Positions 45,133 through 54,232 of a DNA stretch of 64,000 bases are shown here, in pieces (the stretch's first letter is position 1; each line of letters opens with the position of its first letter). The stretch lies in NCBI RefSeq assembly GCF_020857975.1, contig NZ_JACWUO010000007.1, positions 124,001-188,000 on the forward strand, written 5' to 3'. The notes under the pieces were generated by a model. That model ran no database searches. It saw nothing but the letters and a program-made list of their open reading frames with translations, and was not told where the DNA came from. The translations under genes and the position numbers were made by a program. The DNA comes from Stenotrophomonas rhizophila (GTDB lineage Bacteria > Pseudomonadota > Gammaproteobacteria > Xanthomonadales > Xanthomonadaceae).

Positions 45133-46226
45133 CCACTCCGATTGTTCGTTGCTGGGCCCTGGCCCTGTTGCTGTTGGCGGCCCCGGCGCTGGCCGCCCCA
45201 CCGGTGCCGGTCGGCGAGCGCCACGGCAGCGCACGCCTGCCCAGTGCGGCGGTGCGCGATGCGCAGCAGCGCGACAGCGTGCGCTACACCGTCTGGTACC
45301 CGGCCCAGCCCGGCGCCGACGAGCAGCCGGTGGTGATCGGGCCGCCGCAGGCGCCGTTGTTCACCGTTGGCACGGCCGCGCCGCAGGCTGCCGTGGCCAG
45401 CGGCCGGCTGCCGGTGCTGCTGCTTTCGCATGGCAATGGCGGCAGCGCGCGGATGATGGGCTGGTTCGGCATCGGCATGGCCCGCGCCGGTTACCTGGTG
45501 ATCGCGGTCGACCACCCCGGCAACAACGGCGTGGACCCGCCCACCACCGCCGGCAGCGTGCTGATGTGGGAGCGCGCCGGCGATCTGGCCGCCGCATGGA
45601 CCGCGGTGCAGGCCGACCCGCAGCTGTCGGCCCACCTCGATACCCGCCGCGTGGGCATTGCCGGGTTCTCGGCCGGCGGCTTCACCGCGTTGCTGGCCGC
45701 CGGCGCGCGCGCGGACATGCCGCGGCTGCTGGCCTTCTGCACGGCCCATCCCGACGATGGCGTGTGCCAGCCGCAGGCCGAAACGCCCGCGCTGACCCTG
45801 GCGCAGCGGCAGGCGGCCGCCGGTACCCCGGCGCTGGCTCCGTTCGTCGCCCGGGCCGGCGGCGACCACGCCATCGCCGGGGTGCGCGCGGTGTTCGTGA
45901 TGGCACCGGCGATGCTGCAGGCCTTCCCACCGGCCACGCTGCAGGCACTGCGGCAGCCGGTGTCGATCCTGGCCGGCGATGCCGACCGCGTGGCCCCGCA
46001 GGCCACCAACGCCACGCCGGCGGCAGCGTCGATCCCCAACGCGCAGCTGCGTATCCTGCCGGCGGTGGGCCACTACGATTTCCTGTCCGACTGCACCGCC
46101 GTGGGGCTGCAGCGCGTCGGCGCACTGTGCCAGGTAGCCACGCAGCGGGCGGCCACGCATCAGGCCGCGATCGCGCAGGCCACGCAGTTCTTCGCCGAGG
46201 CGATGCCGGTGCCGGGCAGCATGTAG
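45129..46226 (+). CDS. Exported alpha/beta hydrolase, dienelactone hydrolase-like
   Basis: A 365-aa protein with a signal peptide (ALALLLLAAPALAA, about residues 10-22). The alpha/beta-hydrolase core has LPVLLLSHGNGGSARMMGW, AVDHPGNNG and the nucleophile elbow GIAGFSAGGFTALL. A His near the C-terminus in VGHYDFLSDC completes the likely triad. It resembles putative dienelactone hydrolases and platelet-activating-factor-acetylhydrolase-like enzymes. The substrate is unknown. It is translationally coupled to the AraC-type regulator before it. Confidence 0.85.
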   Translation: MTTPIVRCWALALLLLAAPALAAPPVPVGERHGSARLPSAAVRDAQQRDSVRYTVWYPAQPGADEQPVVIGPPQAPLFTVGTAAPQAAVASGRLPVLLLSHGNGGSARMMGWFGIGMARAGYLVIAVDHPGNNGVDPPTTAGSVLMWERAGDLAAAWTAVQADPQLSAHLDTRRVGIAGFSAGGFTALLAAGARADMPRLLAFCTAHPDDGVCQPQAETPALTLAQRQAAAGTPALAPFVARAGGDHAIAGVRAVFVMAPAMLQAFPPATLQALRQPVSILAGDADRVAPQATNATPAAASIPNAQLRILPAVGHYDFLSDCTAVGLQRVGALCQVATQRAATHQAAIAQATQFFAEAMPVPGSM

Positions 46227-46331
46227 GCGCGTCGTCGGGACGATCAAGACGATCCTGGATCGATGCGTCGGTCGGCGGAACTGCATGGCCACCCATGCAA
46301 ACCCTGTTTCGGGACCGATTATGCTGTGCCG

Positions 46332-47204
46332 ATGTCGACCCCGCGCCCCTCCCTGCTGTTTCCCGTCCTCGCCGTGCTCGGCTCGGTCACCGCCCTGTCG
46401 GTGGGCACCTCCTTTGCCAAGCAGCTGTTCCCGCTGATCGGCGCGCAGGGCACCAGTGCATTGCGCGTGGGCTTCTCGGCGCTGGTGCTGCTGATGGTGT
46501 TCCGGCCCTGGCGCTGGACCACCTCGCGCGCCGACGCCGGGGCGATCATCCGCTACGGGGCCACCTTGGGGCTGATGAACCTGCTGTTCTACATGGCGCT
46601 GCGCACGATTCCGTTCGGCATCGCGGTGGCGATCGAGTTCTGCGGGCCGCTGGCGGTGGCGATGTGGTCCTCGCGCCGGCCGATCGACTGGTTGTGGGTC
46701 GGCTGCGCGCTGGCCGGGCTGTTGCTGCTGCTGCCGCTGGGCCACGGAGCGCCGCTGGACCCGGGCGGGGTGATGTTCGCGCTGGGCGCGGCGGTGTGCT
46801 GGGCGCTGTACATCATCTTCGGCAAGCGCGCCGGCCACCTGCCGGCCGGGCACACGGTGTCGCTGGGGCTGTGCGTGGCGGCGCTGGTGGTGGTGCCGGT
46901 GGGCGTGGCGCATGCCGGCATGGCCTTGCTGGAGCCGAAGATCCTGCTGTTCGGGCTGGGTGTGGCGATCGTCTCCAGCGCGATCCCGATGTGGCTGGAG
47001 ATGGCCGCGTTGAAGCGGCTGCCCAAGGAGACCTTCGGCATCCTGATCAGCATGGAGCCGGCGGTGGCCGCGCTGCTGGCGATGGGGCTGCTGGCCGAAC
47101 ACCTCACGCCGCTGCAGTGGGCGGCGATCGGTTGCACCGTGCTGGCCTCGGTGGGCAGCACGGTGACGGCAAGGCGGGCGACCGTACCGGTGGTGGGGGC
47201 GTAG
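46332..47204 (+). CDS. rhtA: EamA-family transporter, RhtA-like threonine/homoserine exporter
   Basis: A 290-aa protein with ten membrane helices in two EamA repeats. TSFAKQLFPLIGAQGTSALR, FGIAVAIEFCGPLAVA and SSAIPMWLEMAALKRLPKETF fit the RhtA group, which exports threonine and homoserine. The ATG at 46332 follows an open 5' extension without conserved content. The TAG stop is the TAG of a GTAG repeat that forms a perfect inverted pair with a second copy at the end of the convergent gene. Confidence 0.85.
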   Translation: MSTPRPSLLFPVLAVLGSVTALSVGTSFAKQLFPLIGAQGTSALRVGFSALVLLMVFRPWRWTTSRADAGAIIRYGATLGLMNLLFYMALRTIPFGIAVAIEFCGPLAVAMWSSRRPIDWLWVGCALAGLLLLLPLGHGAPLDPGGVMFALGAAVCWALYIIFGKRAGHLPAGHTVSLGLCVAALVVVPVGVAHAGMALLEPKILLFGLGVAIVSSAIPMWLEMAALKRLPKETFGILISMEPAVAALLAMGLLAEHLTPLQWAAIGCTVLASVGSTVTARRATVPVVGA

Positions 47205-47268
47205 AGCCGGGCTCTGCCCGGCTGCTCTGCACCCAGGCACCGCGCAGCCGGGCAGAGCCCGGCTCTAC
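47201..47268. repeat. Perfect inverted pair of GTAG repeats, likely two-way terminator
   Basis: GTAGAGCCGGGCTCTGCCC... (47201-47225) and its exact complement (47244-47268) face each other across 18 bases between two convergent genes and contain the stop codons of both. The 25-bp stem could end transcription from both sides. Confidence 0.85.
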
Positions 47269-48053
47269 GTGCGCAGCGCGTGGCTGGGGACGTCGATGGC
47301 CATGGCCAGGGCCAGGTGGTCGGAGAACGCGGCCGGTACCGCTTCGGCGCTGCGTTGCTGCAGGCCGCTGCTGAGCAGGATGTGGTCGATGGCCCGGTCC
47401 GGGCGCCAGCTGGGGAAGGTCGGCACCGCGCAGCCGGGCGGCTGCAGGGTGGTCTTCTGGTACAGCACCTGCATTTCCGGGCGCTCGGCCAGGCAGTTGA
47501 AATCGCCCATCAGCACCGCATTGGGGTGGTCGGACAGCAGCTCGGCGATGAAGGCCAGCTGCGACATCCGCGAGTTGGTGCCCAGCGACAGGTGCGCCAC
47601 CGCCACCGCCAGCCCCTGGCTGCCATCGCCGAACTTGGCCAGCAGCACCCCGCGCCCGCCGATGCGGCCGGGCAGGGCGTGGTCCTGCACTTCCACCGGC
47701 TCCAGCCGGCTGAGCAGGCCATTGGCACTGGAGGCCACTCCGCCCATCCGGCGGTTGGGCTGGTGGCTCCAGTAATTGAACCCGGCCCGCTCGGCCAGGT
47801 AGTGGGTCTGGTTGGTGAAGCCCGAGCGCAGGCTGCCGGGGTCGGCTTCCTGCAGGCCCACGATGTCGTGCCCGCGCGCCAGCTGGGCAATCGCATCCAG
47901 GCTGGTGCGCTTGCGCCCGGCCGGCAGCGCATGCGACCAGCTGCGGGTCACATAGTCGCTGTAGCGACGGGTGCTGCTGCCGGCCTGGATATTGGCCGTC
48001 AGCAGGCGCAGGGTCCGCGTGGTGGGGGAAGTCACAACGGTAGCCAGGTCCAA
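47265..48053 (-). CDS. Endonuclease/exonuclease/phosphatase family protein
   Basis: About 262 aa, starting LDLATVVTSPTTRTLRLLTANIQAG. The EEP-fold landmarks are LLTANIQ, HDIVGLQEAD, VLMGDFN and DHILLSSG/FSDHLALAM. These metal-dependent hydrolases act on nucleic acids, phospholipids or phosphorylated lipids; this group is undefined. No ATG is near the start. The TTG at 48053, 5 bases after the dsbA-like stop with AAGGGC upstream, is my choice; a GTG at 48035 is the alternative. The stop TAG comes from a REP unit. Confidence 0.8.
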   Translation of the reverse strand: MDLATVVTSPTTRTLRLLTANIQAGSSTRRYSDYVTRSWSHALPAGRKRTSLDAIAQLARGHDIVGLQEADPGSLRSGFTNQTHYLAERAGFNYWSHQPNRRMGGVASSANGLLSRLEPVEVQDHALPGRIGGRGVLLAKFGDGSQGLAVAVAHLSLGTNSRMSQLAFIAELLSDHPNAVLMGDFNCLAERPEMQVLYQKTTLQPPGCAVPTFPSWRPDRAIDHILLSSGLQQRSAEAVPAAFSDHLALAMAIDVPSHALRT

Positions 48054-48058
48054 CCCGA

Positions 48059-48868
48059 TCAGCTGCCCTTGGCGGCGCGTTCGCGGGCGATCAGGTGATC
48101 GGCGATGCGCAGCATGTCCGGGAAGCTCTTGCCCTTGACCAGGTACTTGCCGTTGACGATGACCGACGGGGTGCCGGTGATCTTGCTGCGCTGGGCGAAC
48201 TGCTTGGCGGCATTGGTCTTGGCGTTGACCGCGAAGCTGCCCATGGTGCTGGCGAACTGCTTGGCATCGGCGCCGTGCTTGGCATAGAAGCCGGCGATGT
48301 CGTCGACCGAATCGGCGCCGCGCTCGCCCTTCAGGGTCTGCTCGGCGTGGATGGCGGCATACATGGCTTCGTGGGTCTTGTCCTGCAGGCCCATGCTCTG
48401 CGCGGCGTAGAAGGCGCGGGCATAATTGTCCCAGGTGCCGCCGAACATGGCCGGAACGTAGACGAAGTTGACGTCGCTGGGCAGGCCGGCCTTCCACGGC
48501 CCGATCAGCGGCTGGAACGCGGCGCAGGCCGGGCACACATAGCCGAAGATCTCGGCCACTTCGATCTTGCCGGTGGCCGGCTGGAACGGCTGGCCGTTTT
48601 CGATCAGCTCATAGTCGCTGCCTTCCACCGGCTCCGGGCCGGTCGGGCGCGAGGCGGCCGGCGGCGTGGCGCTGGCCGCAGCGGTTTCGGCTGCGGCGGT
48701 TTCACCGCTGGCGGCGGTTGCCGCGGTGGCGGCCGGGTCGGTGGCCGGGGCGCTGCTGGTGGCAGCCGGTTCGGTCGGGGCGGTGGTGTTAGCGGTACCG
48801 TCCTGGGCCTTGCAGGCGGCCAGGATCGGCAGCAGGGCCATGAGCACAATGGCGAAACGGGTCTTCAT
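48059..48868 (-). CDS. DsbA-like thiol:disulfide interchange lipoprotein with long Ala/Thr/Pro linker
   Basis: A 269-aa protein with a lipobox (LLPILAAC, Cys19), a low-complexity Ala/Thr/Pro linker of about 65 residues, then a DsbA thioredoxin domain. The active site is CPAC (Cys112, Cys115), followed by VPAMFGGTWD and the cis-Pro region GTPSVIVNGKY. DsbA normally carries CPHC; CPAC should change redox potential. The membrane tether and linker suggest action on envelope targets near one membrane. A second DsbA gene with CPHC lies just upstream on the same strand. Confidence 0.9.
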   Translation of the reverse strand: MKTRFAIVLMALLPILAACKAQDGTANTTAPTEPAATSSAPATDPAATAATAASGETAAAETAAASATPPAASRPTGPEPVEGSDYELIENGQPFQPATGKIEVAEIFGYVCPACAAFQPLIGPWKAGLPSDVNFVYVPAMFGGTWDNYARAFYAAQSMGLQDKTHEAMYAAIHAEQTLKGERGADSVDDIAGFYAKHGADAKQFASTMGSFAVNAKTNAAKQFAQRSKITGTPSVIVNGKYLVKGKSFPDMLRIADHLIARERAAKGS

Positions 48869-49005
48869 CGAAGCATCTCCAGCGGATGAGCATGTTGGGG
48901 CCGGCGCTGTGGGCAGCGGCCAAGGGGGAATCATGGCACGCGCGAACGGGCGCCCGGCGTGCACGGTAGGTGACGGTTCAGCGAGCCTGCACGGGGCAGC
49001 GCCGC

Positions 49006-49650
49006 TCAGCGGGCGCGTTCGCCGCGGGCGCGGGCGATCAGGGCGTCGGCGTTGCGCAGCATGGCCTCGAACGAGTCGCCCTTGACCAGGTACCGGCCAT
49101 TGACCACCAGCGCCGGCGTGCCCGGCACCTGGGTGCGCTGGGCGAAGCTGCGCGCGGCCTTGATCTTCTCGTCCACCGCAGGGTCCTTGAGCGCGGCCAG
49201 GTAACGCGCCGGTTCCACGCCATAGGCCTTGTAGAAGGTGGCCAGCTCGTCCGGCGACACGTTCTGCATCGGCAGCGAACGCTGCTCGTGCAGGGCATCG
49301 AACATCGCGCGGTGGCTGCGCTTGGCCACGCCGAGCTGGTCGGCGGCGTAATAGGCGCGTGCGAACGAATCCCAGACCCCGCCGAACGCGGCCGGGACCG
49401 GGGTGAAGCGCACATCCTTGGGCAGCTTGGCGGCCCAGGCTTCCAGCTGCGGCTCGAAGCGCGCGCAGTGCGGGCAGGTGTAACCGAACATCTCCACCAC
49501 TTCGACCTTGCCGGCCAGCGGGGCGTACGGGCCGGGCTGTTCGATCAGCTCGTAGTCCTTGCCTTCAACCAGTGCCGGCGGTGCGGCGGCCAGGGCGGAC
49601 AGCGGGCTCAGGGCCAGCAGCAACAGCATCAAGCGGGGCATCAACGTCAT
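49006..49650 (-). CDS. dsbA: Thiol:disulfide interchange protein DsbA
   Basis: The 214-aa periplasmic oxidase has a signal peptide (MPRLMLLLLALSPLSALA), the active site CPHC (Cys59, Cys62) in MFGYTCPHCARFEP, VPAAFGGVWDSFARAY and the cis-Pro loop VPGTPALVVNGRY. It introduces disulfides into exported proteins. It shares the whole domain with the lipoprotein gene downstream, so the two arose by duplication. Start 49650 gives a three-codon extension over an internal ATG at 49641; either is possible. The gap to the lipoprotein gene is 137 bases. Confidence 0.92.
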   Translation of the reverse strand: MTLMPRLMLLLLALSPLSALAAAPPALVEGKDYELIEQPGPYAPLAGKVEVVEMFGYTCPHCARFEPQLEAWAAKLPKDVRFTPVPAAFGGVWDSFARAYYAADQLGVAKRSHRAMFDALHEQRSLPMQNVSPDELATFYKAYGVEPARYLAALKDPAVDEKIKAARSFAQRTQVPGTPALVVNGRYLVKGDSFEAMLRNADALIARARGERAR

Positions 49651-49669
49651 CTACATCCATCTCCATCGG

Positions 49670-49700
49670 AAAAAACCACGCCGGCCCATCGCCGGCGTGG
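49670..49700 (-). terminator. Rho-independent terminator of the cytochrome c4 gene
   Basis: On the minus strand, CCACGCCGGC-gatgg-GCCGGCGTGG is followed by TTTTTT, 55 bases after the cytochrome stop. Confidence 0.88.
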
Positions 49701-49755
49701 CAGTGAACATAACCCGCCGCAGCGGCGGGGCGGCCACTGCGCCGCCGAACGGCGC

Positions 49756-50541
49756 CTACGGTGCCTTGGGCGGTGCGGCCGCGGCCAGGTCGTCGGCGCG
49801 GTTGTGCAGGCCCTGCAGGTAGCTGCCCAGGGCCTGGATCTCCTGTTCGGTCAACTGCTTGGCGATGCTGGCCATGATCTGGAAATGGGCCTTGTCGGTT
49901 TCCTGGGTGGTACCGGCCTGGTACTCCTGCAGCCGGCGCGCCACATAGGCGGCGTGCTGGCCGCCCACATGCGGGTAGGCCGGGCCCGGGTTGCCGGCGC
50001 CGGTGGGGCCATGGCAGGCCATGCAGGCCGGAATGCCGCGTTCGGCATCGCCGCCGCGGTAGAGCTGCTGGCCGATCTCGTAGAACTTCTTGCCGGCGTA
50101 GGGGCCTTCGCTGACCAGGCCGTCGTCGGCCAGCCCGGCGCCGGCCTTCTGGGTGGCGAAGTAGGCGCCGATGTCGCGCATGTCCTGCGGGCTGAGGTCC
50201 TGCACGAACGGCACCATCGCCGCGGCGGCCCCGGAACTGCGCTGGCCGTTGGCGATCAGCGCCATCTGCTGGGCCACGTAGCGTTCGCTCTGCCCGGCGA
50301 TGCTGGGGTACATCTCCACGGTGGAGTTGCCATCGGCCGAGTGGCAGGCCGCACAGGCGGCGGCCTTGGCCTGGCCGGCCTTGGCGTCGCCCCAGGTGGT
50401 CTTGCTGAAATCGACCTCCAACGAGGCGGTCTTGATCGGCCCGTTGTCCGGCAGCGGGGTGATCGAGGTCTGGGCGACGGCAACGGCGGCCAGCAACGAG
50501 ACAGCAACAGCGGAAACGGCAAGAACGCGAGCATGGCGCAT
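49756..50541 (-). CDS. Cytochrome c4, diheme
   Basis: The 261-aa product has a signal peptide (cut near AVAQ, residue 23) and two heme-binding motifs, CAACH (63-67) and CMACH (173-177). The axial Met partners are in the MVPFV and MASIA regions. It is a two-domain cytochrome c4 that passes electrons in the periplasm, commonly to cbb3- or other terminal oxidases. The ATG at 50541 has CGGAG upstream. The engB - cytochrome c4 - dsbA order is common in gammaproteobacteria. A strong terminator follows. Confidence 0.93.
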   Translation of the reverse strand: MRHARVLAVSAVAVSLLAAVAVAQTSITPLPDNGPIKTASLEVDFSKTTWGDAKAGQAKAAACAACHSADGNSTVEMYPSIAGQSERYVAQQMALIANGQRSSGAAAAMVPFVQDLSPQDMRDIGAYFATQKAGAGLADDGLVSEGPYAGKKFYEIGQQLYRGGDAERGIPACMACHGPTGAGNPGPAYPHVGGQHAAYVARRLQEYQAGTTQETDKAHFQIMASIAKQLTEQEIQALGSYLQGLHNRADDLAAAAPPKAP

Positions 50542-50696
50542 GCGGAAGCTCCGTGTGGACCGGCCTGGCGGGTGCAGGGTGCACACGCGGGGATCGACCG
50601 ATTATCCATGCGCTTTCACGCTACGGTCAACGCAGGGTGCAGCATAAAGCGCGCCGAGGCAGCGCGGAGCGGGCCCGGACATGCGATCCTATGGGC

Positions 50697-51320
50697 ATGT
50701 CATTGCTCCTCGAACGTGCCCACTACCTGCTTTCGGCCCACAACACCCGGCAATTGCCTGAGGATGTCGGGGCCGAAGTCGCCTTTGCCGGGCGCTCCAA
50801 TGCCGGCAAATCCAGCGCCCTCAACGCCCTGACCCGCCAGAACAGCCTGGCCCGGGTCTCCAAGACCCCCGGCCGCACCCAGCAGCTGGTGTTCTTCGAG
50901 GTCACCCCGGACGCCAAACTGGTCGATCTGCCCGGTTACGGCTACGCCAAGGTGCCGCTGGACCTGCAGGCCCACTGGCAGGCCTTCATCGACCAGTACT
51001 TCCGTACCCGGCAGGCGCTGCGCGGCCTGGTGGTGGTGATGGACATCCGTCACCCGCTGAAGGACTACGACCGCCAGATGCTGGCCTATGCGGTGCAGCG
51101 CGGCCTGCCCGCGCATGCGCTGCTGACCAAGGCCGACAAGCTCGGCCGCGGCCAGCAGGGCATCGCCCTGCAGAAAGTGCGCAAGGAACTGCAGTCCTCC
51201 TTCGGCGATACGGTCAGCGTGCAGACCTACTCCGGCCACGCCCGTCAGGGCGTGGACGAGGCGCGCGAGATCATCGGCGGCTGGCTGGGCCTGAACAAGC
51301 CGGCAGCGGAAACCGCGTAA
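50697..51320 (+). CDS. engB: Ribosome biogenesis GTPase EngB/YsxC
   Basis: A 207-aa GTPase with P-loop GRSNAGKSSALN, switch I around TPGRTQQL, G3 DLPGYGYAKV and G4 TKADK, the standard EngB set. It helps assemble the large ribosomal subunit and is often essential. Starts at 50691 and 50697 are both ATG; MSLLLERAHYLLSA is the typical beginning. It is divergent from the cytochrome c4 gene. Confidence 0.96.
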   Translation: MSLLLERAHYLLSAHNTRQLPEDVGAEVAFAGRSNAGKSSALNALTRQNSLARVSKTPGRTQQLVFFEVTPDAKLVDLPGYGYAKVPLDLQAHWQAFIDQYFRTRQALRGLVVVMDIRHPLKDYDRQMLAYAVQRGLPAHALLTKADKLGRGQQGIALQKVRKELQSSFGDTVSVQTYSGHARQGVDEAREIIGGWLGLNKPAAETA

Positions 51321-51348
51321 CCGGCAACGCCGGCCGCGCCCCGCGGCG

Positions 51349-51372
51349 GTAGGCACCGACCGTTGGTCGATG
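51349..51372. repeat. GTAG-type REP palindrome after engB
   Basis: GTAGGCACCGACC-gtt-GGTCGATGC lies between the convergent engB and metallo-beta-lactamase-fold genes. Confidence 0.75.
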
Positions 51373-51395
51373 CGCCCCTCACCCGGCGCGCCGGT

Positions 51396-52367
51396 TCACC
51401 GCAACGGCGCAAACTCCCCCGGCACCCACGCAAACGCCTGGCCCTCGCGGCGCACATGGCCCAGCCCCGGGAACGGCAGGTGCGCCCCGGCCACCCACCC
51501 TCCCTGATCCGCCGCCCGGGCCATCATCGCCCGGCGGCTGGCGATCGCCGCGGTGCGGTCGCTGTCGGCCTCGAACGCGGCATCGGGCCGGGCGAACTGC
51601 ACGGCATGGAAGTGCACGATGTCGCCCCACACCAGCAGCGACTGGCCATTGCCGCCATCCAGTTGCCACGACACGTGGCCGGGCGTATGCCCGTGGCTGT
51701 CCAGCGCGGTCACCCCGTCGGGCAGGGCCTGACCGGGCGTGAACCGGCGCAGCTTGCCGGCGCGGTCATATGGGGCCACCGCCTTGCGCGCCAGCGCGAA
51801 GGCAAAACGCACGCCCTGCGGGGCACCGGCTTCGCTGGCCGGGTCCAGCCAATAGCCGGCATCGGCGGCCGACAACCACACCGTCGCCTTCGGGAAGGCC
51901 ATCTGGCCCTGCGCATCGAGCAGGCCGCACAGGTGGTCCGGATGGGCGTGGGTGAGCAGCACGTCATCCACCTCGGTCGGATCGAACCCGGCCGCGCGCA
52001 GGTTGCCCAGCACCTGGCCCAGGCCGGGCCCGAAGCACTGCGCGGTGCCGGTGTCGACCAGGGTAAGGTGCCTGCCACGCTGCACCAGGTAGGCATTGAC
52101 CGCGGTCTGTAGGCCCTTGCCGTCTTCGGGCACGTAGCGGTGGTCGAGCAGGCGGGTGACCGCGCCCGGGTCGATCCCGACCAGTTCCTGCCGACCCAGC
52201 GCCACCGTGCCGTCGAACAGCGCGGTGACCCGCAGCGCGCCGATCTGCTGGTGGTAGACGCCGGGCACCTGCGCGGTCGGGCGGTGTGCGGTGCCGGCCC
52301 AGGCCGAACCGGCGCAGGCGGCCAGCAGCAGGGCGCTGGCCAGGGAGCGGACAGAGGGGAGGGACAT
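51396..52367 (-). CDS. Exported metallo-beta-lactamase-fold hydrolase
   Basis: A 323-aa protein with a signal peptide (cut near GSAWA). The zinc-binding motif is LLTHAHPDHLCGLL; further metal ligands are in SHGHTPGHVSW and VAGAHLPFPG. It resembles the MBL-fold proteins close to quorum-quenching lactonases and methyl-parathion hydrolase, but periplasmic. The substrate is not known. The ATG at 52367 (GGAAG before it) is preferred over one 12 bases upstream. It is followed upstream by an AraC-type gene on the same strand 98 bases away. Confidence 0.87.
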   Translation of the reverse strand: MSLPSVRSLASALLLAACAGSAWAGTAHRPTAQVPGVYHQQIGALRVTALFDGTVALGRQELVGIDPGAVTRLLDHRYVPEDGKGLQTAVNAYLVQRGRHLTLVDTGTAQCFGPGLGQVLGNLRAAGFDPTEVDDVLLTHAHPDHLCGLLDAQGQMAFPKATVWLSAADAGYWLDPASEAGAPQGVRFAFALARKAVAPYDRAGKLRRFTPGQALPDGVTALDSHGHTPGHVSWQLDGGNGQSLLVWGDIVHFHAVQFARPDAAFEADSDRTAAIASRRAMMARAADQGGWVAGAHLPFPGLGHVRREGQAFAWVPGEFAPLR

Positions 52368-52465
52368 ACGATCTTCCATGCAGGCGGCCGGTGCCGCGGT
52401 AACCCCATGCTGCGCGCCGGCACGCGCGCGGTTCGCTCACAATGCGCCGCGATCCGCTCGCCGCC

Positions 52466-53299
52466 TCAACCGTTGCCGATCGCCCCCGGTTCCAGTCCGT
52501 AGCGGGCGGCGAAGCGTTTGCTGAAGCTGCCCAGCGAGCGGTAGCCCACCCGTGCGGCCACCGTCTTGAGCGGCAGCCGGGTGGTGTAGAGCAGGGTCAT
52601 CGCATGCGCCAGCCGCGCATCCGCGATCAGCTCGCGCATGCTGGCCTGTTCGCCGGCCAGCCGCCGGCGCAGGGTGGCCCCGCTCAGCCCAAGCTGCTGC
52701 TCGAAGTCGCGCGACTGCCAGTCGCGTTCGGGCTGGGCGGCGATCAGGTCACGGATGCGTTCGCCCAGGCTGGGCTCGGGCGGTACCAGCAGGCTGCCGT
52801 GCCCGCGCCGGCAGAACGCCATCACCAGCGCGGCCAGGGCAAGGCGCGCTTCGCTGTAGCGGCCGTGTTCCAGCGCCTGGCGCCACTGCCGCAGGCTGTG
52901 GCCATGCTCGGTCAACGGCAGCCGTGCCAGCGCATCGCCCGCCTCGGGCAGCGGCTCGTTCCACAGCACGCGCGCGGCCGCCAGGACTTCGGCGCACAAC
53001 GGCACGATCGCGCTCAGGTAGACCCCGCTGGCCGGATCGGGAATGTTGACCACGTCGATGCGGCAGCGCCGGGTGATCAGGAACAGATCGCCCGGCACCA
53101 GCTGCAGCGATTGCTGCCCGCAGGCGACCTGCTTGCAGCCCTGCAGCAGGATCGCAAGCTGCGGTTGTGGAATCTCCACCGAACTGGCGCCATGTTCGCG
53201 GCGCGCGGTGATGCAGGCATAGCCGTCGGCACGCTGGCAGTCGGCCAGGCTGGCCATTTCGGCCAGCAGCGCGGCAGGTTCGCTGCGGCTGCCGCTCAT
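52466..53299 (-). CDS. AraC-family transcriptional regulator
   Basis: A 277-aa regulator with an N-terminal ligand-binding region (PQPQLAILLQGCKQVACGQQ, the AraC_N/YqhC-like type). The C-terminal helix-turn-helix pair has FEQQLGLSGATLRRRL and PLKTVAARVGYRSLGSFSKRFAARYG. Its start overlaps the VIT1-type gene stop by ATGA, so the two are expressed together; the MBL hydrolase gene downstream could be a target. The ligand is unknown. Confidence 0.9.
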   Translation of the reverse strand: MSGSRSEPAALLAEMASLADCQRADGYACITARREHGASSVEIPQPQLAILLQGCKQVACGQQSLQLVPGDLFLITRRCRIDVVNIPDPASGVYLSAIVPLCAEVLAAARVLWNEPLPEAGDALARLPLTEHGHSLRQWRQALEHGRYSEARLALAALVMAFCRRGHGSLLVPPEPSLGERIRDLIAAQPERDWQSRDFEQQLGLSGATLRRRLAGEQASMRELIADARLAHAMTLLYTTRLPLKTVAARVGYRSLGSFSKRFAARYGLEPGAIGNG

Positions 53300-53994
53300 C
53301 GCGCGGTGTCCAGCAGTCGGCCGATCAGCGCGGCCACGCCCATCGCCAGGGCACCCCAGAACATGACCCGCAGCGCACCGCGCAGCGGCGGCGCGCCGCC
53401 GGCACGGGCGGCCATTGCGCCGGTCAGGCCCAACCCGGCCAGGGTGGCGGCGGTGGTGAACTGGGCCACCTGCGCATGCGGGGCCAACAGCGCGGTCAGC
53501 ACCGGCAATGCGGCGCCGGCGGTGAATGCCGCGGCCGAGGCGATGGCCGCCTGCAGCGGGCGGGCGCGCAGTTCTTCGGTGATGCCCAGCTCGTCGCGCG
53601 CATGCGCACCCAGCGCGTCGTGCGCGGTCAGCTGCACCGCCACTTCATGGGCCAGTGCCGGGTCCAGCCCGCGCTGCCGGTAGATCGCCGCCAGTTCCTG
53701 CAACTCGCTGTGCGGGTCGTCGTGCAGTTCGCGTTTTTCCACCACCAGATCGGCCCGTTCGGTATCGGCCTGCGACTGCACCGATACATACTCGCCGGCG
53801 GCCATCGACATCGCCCCGGCGACGGTGCCGGCGATGCCGGTGGCCAGTACCGTCGAGGCCGAGGCACCGCTGGCGGCGATGCCGACCACCAGCCCGGCCA
53901 CCGACACGATGCCGTCATTGGCGCCCAGCACGGCGGCGCGCAACCAGCCGACGCGGTCGGAGCGGTGCACTTCGGGGTGTCGGGAGCGGCTCAT
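53296..53994 (-). CDS. VIT1/CCC1 family membrane protein
   Basis: A 232-aa protein with the signature LRAAVLGANDGIVSVAGLVVG and GAMSMAAGEYVSVQSQADTE, five predicted helices and a charged cytosolic loop in the middle. Eukaryotic relatives move iron or manganese into the vacuole; bacterial members are thought to handle Fe or Mn. The ATG at 53994 is used; a GTG six bases upstream would add two residues. It is coupled to the AraC-type gene downstream. Confidence 0.87.
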   Translation of the reverse strand: MSRSRHPEVHRSDRVGWLRAAVLGANDGIVSVAGLVVGIAASGASASTVLATGIAGTVAGAMSMAAGEYVSVQSQADTERADLVVEKRELHDDPHSELQELAAIYRQRGLDPALAHEVAVQLTAHDALGAHARDELGITEELRARPLQAAIASAAAFTAGAALPVLTALLAPHAQVAQFTTAATLAGLGLTGAMAARAGGAPPLRGALRVMFWGALAMGVAALIGRLLDTAR

Positions 53995-54232
53995 GCCCAC
54001 AGTCTAGGTGGTCGCCTCGGGCAAAGGCCAACCGCAGCCGCCCTGTGCGGCATGCCGGCGTCGCGCACGGCCCGGGGGAGGGCAGGGCGCCAATGTGCAA
54101 CTGCGTCCCGTAGGATGCTGAAATCCGTCACGGTGACGCGACGGCCGCAGGCGCCACGATATAGTGCGCCCTTGCGATGCAGGGCGATCAGCCCCACATC
54201 CCCGTCCAGACCAGAATCCTGCGAGCCTCCCC

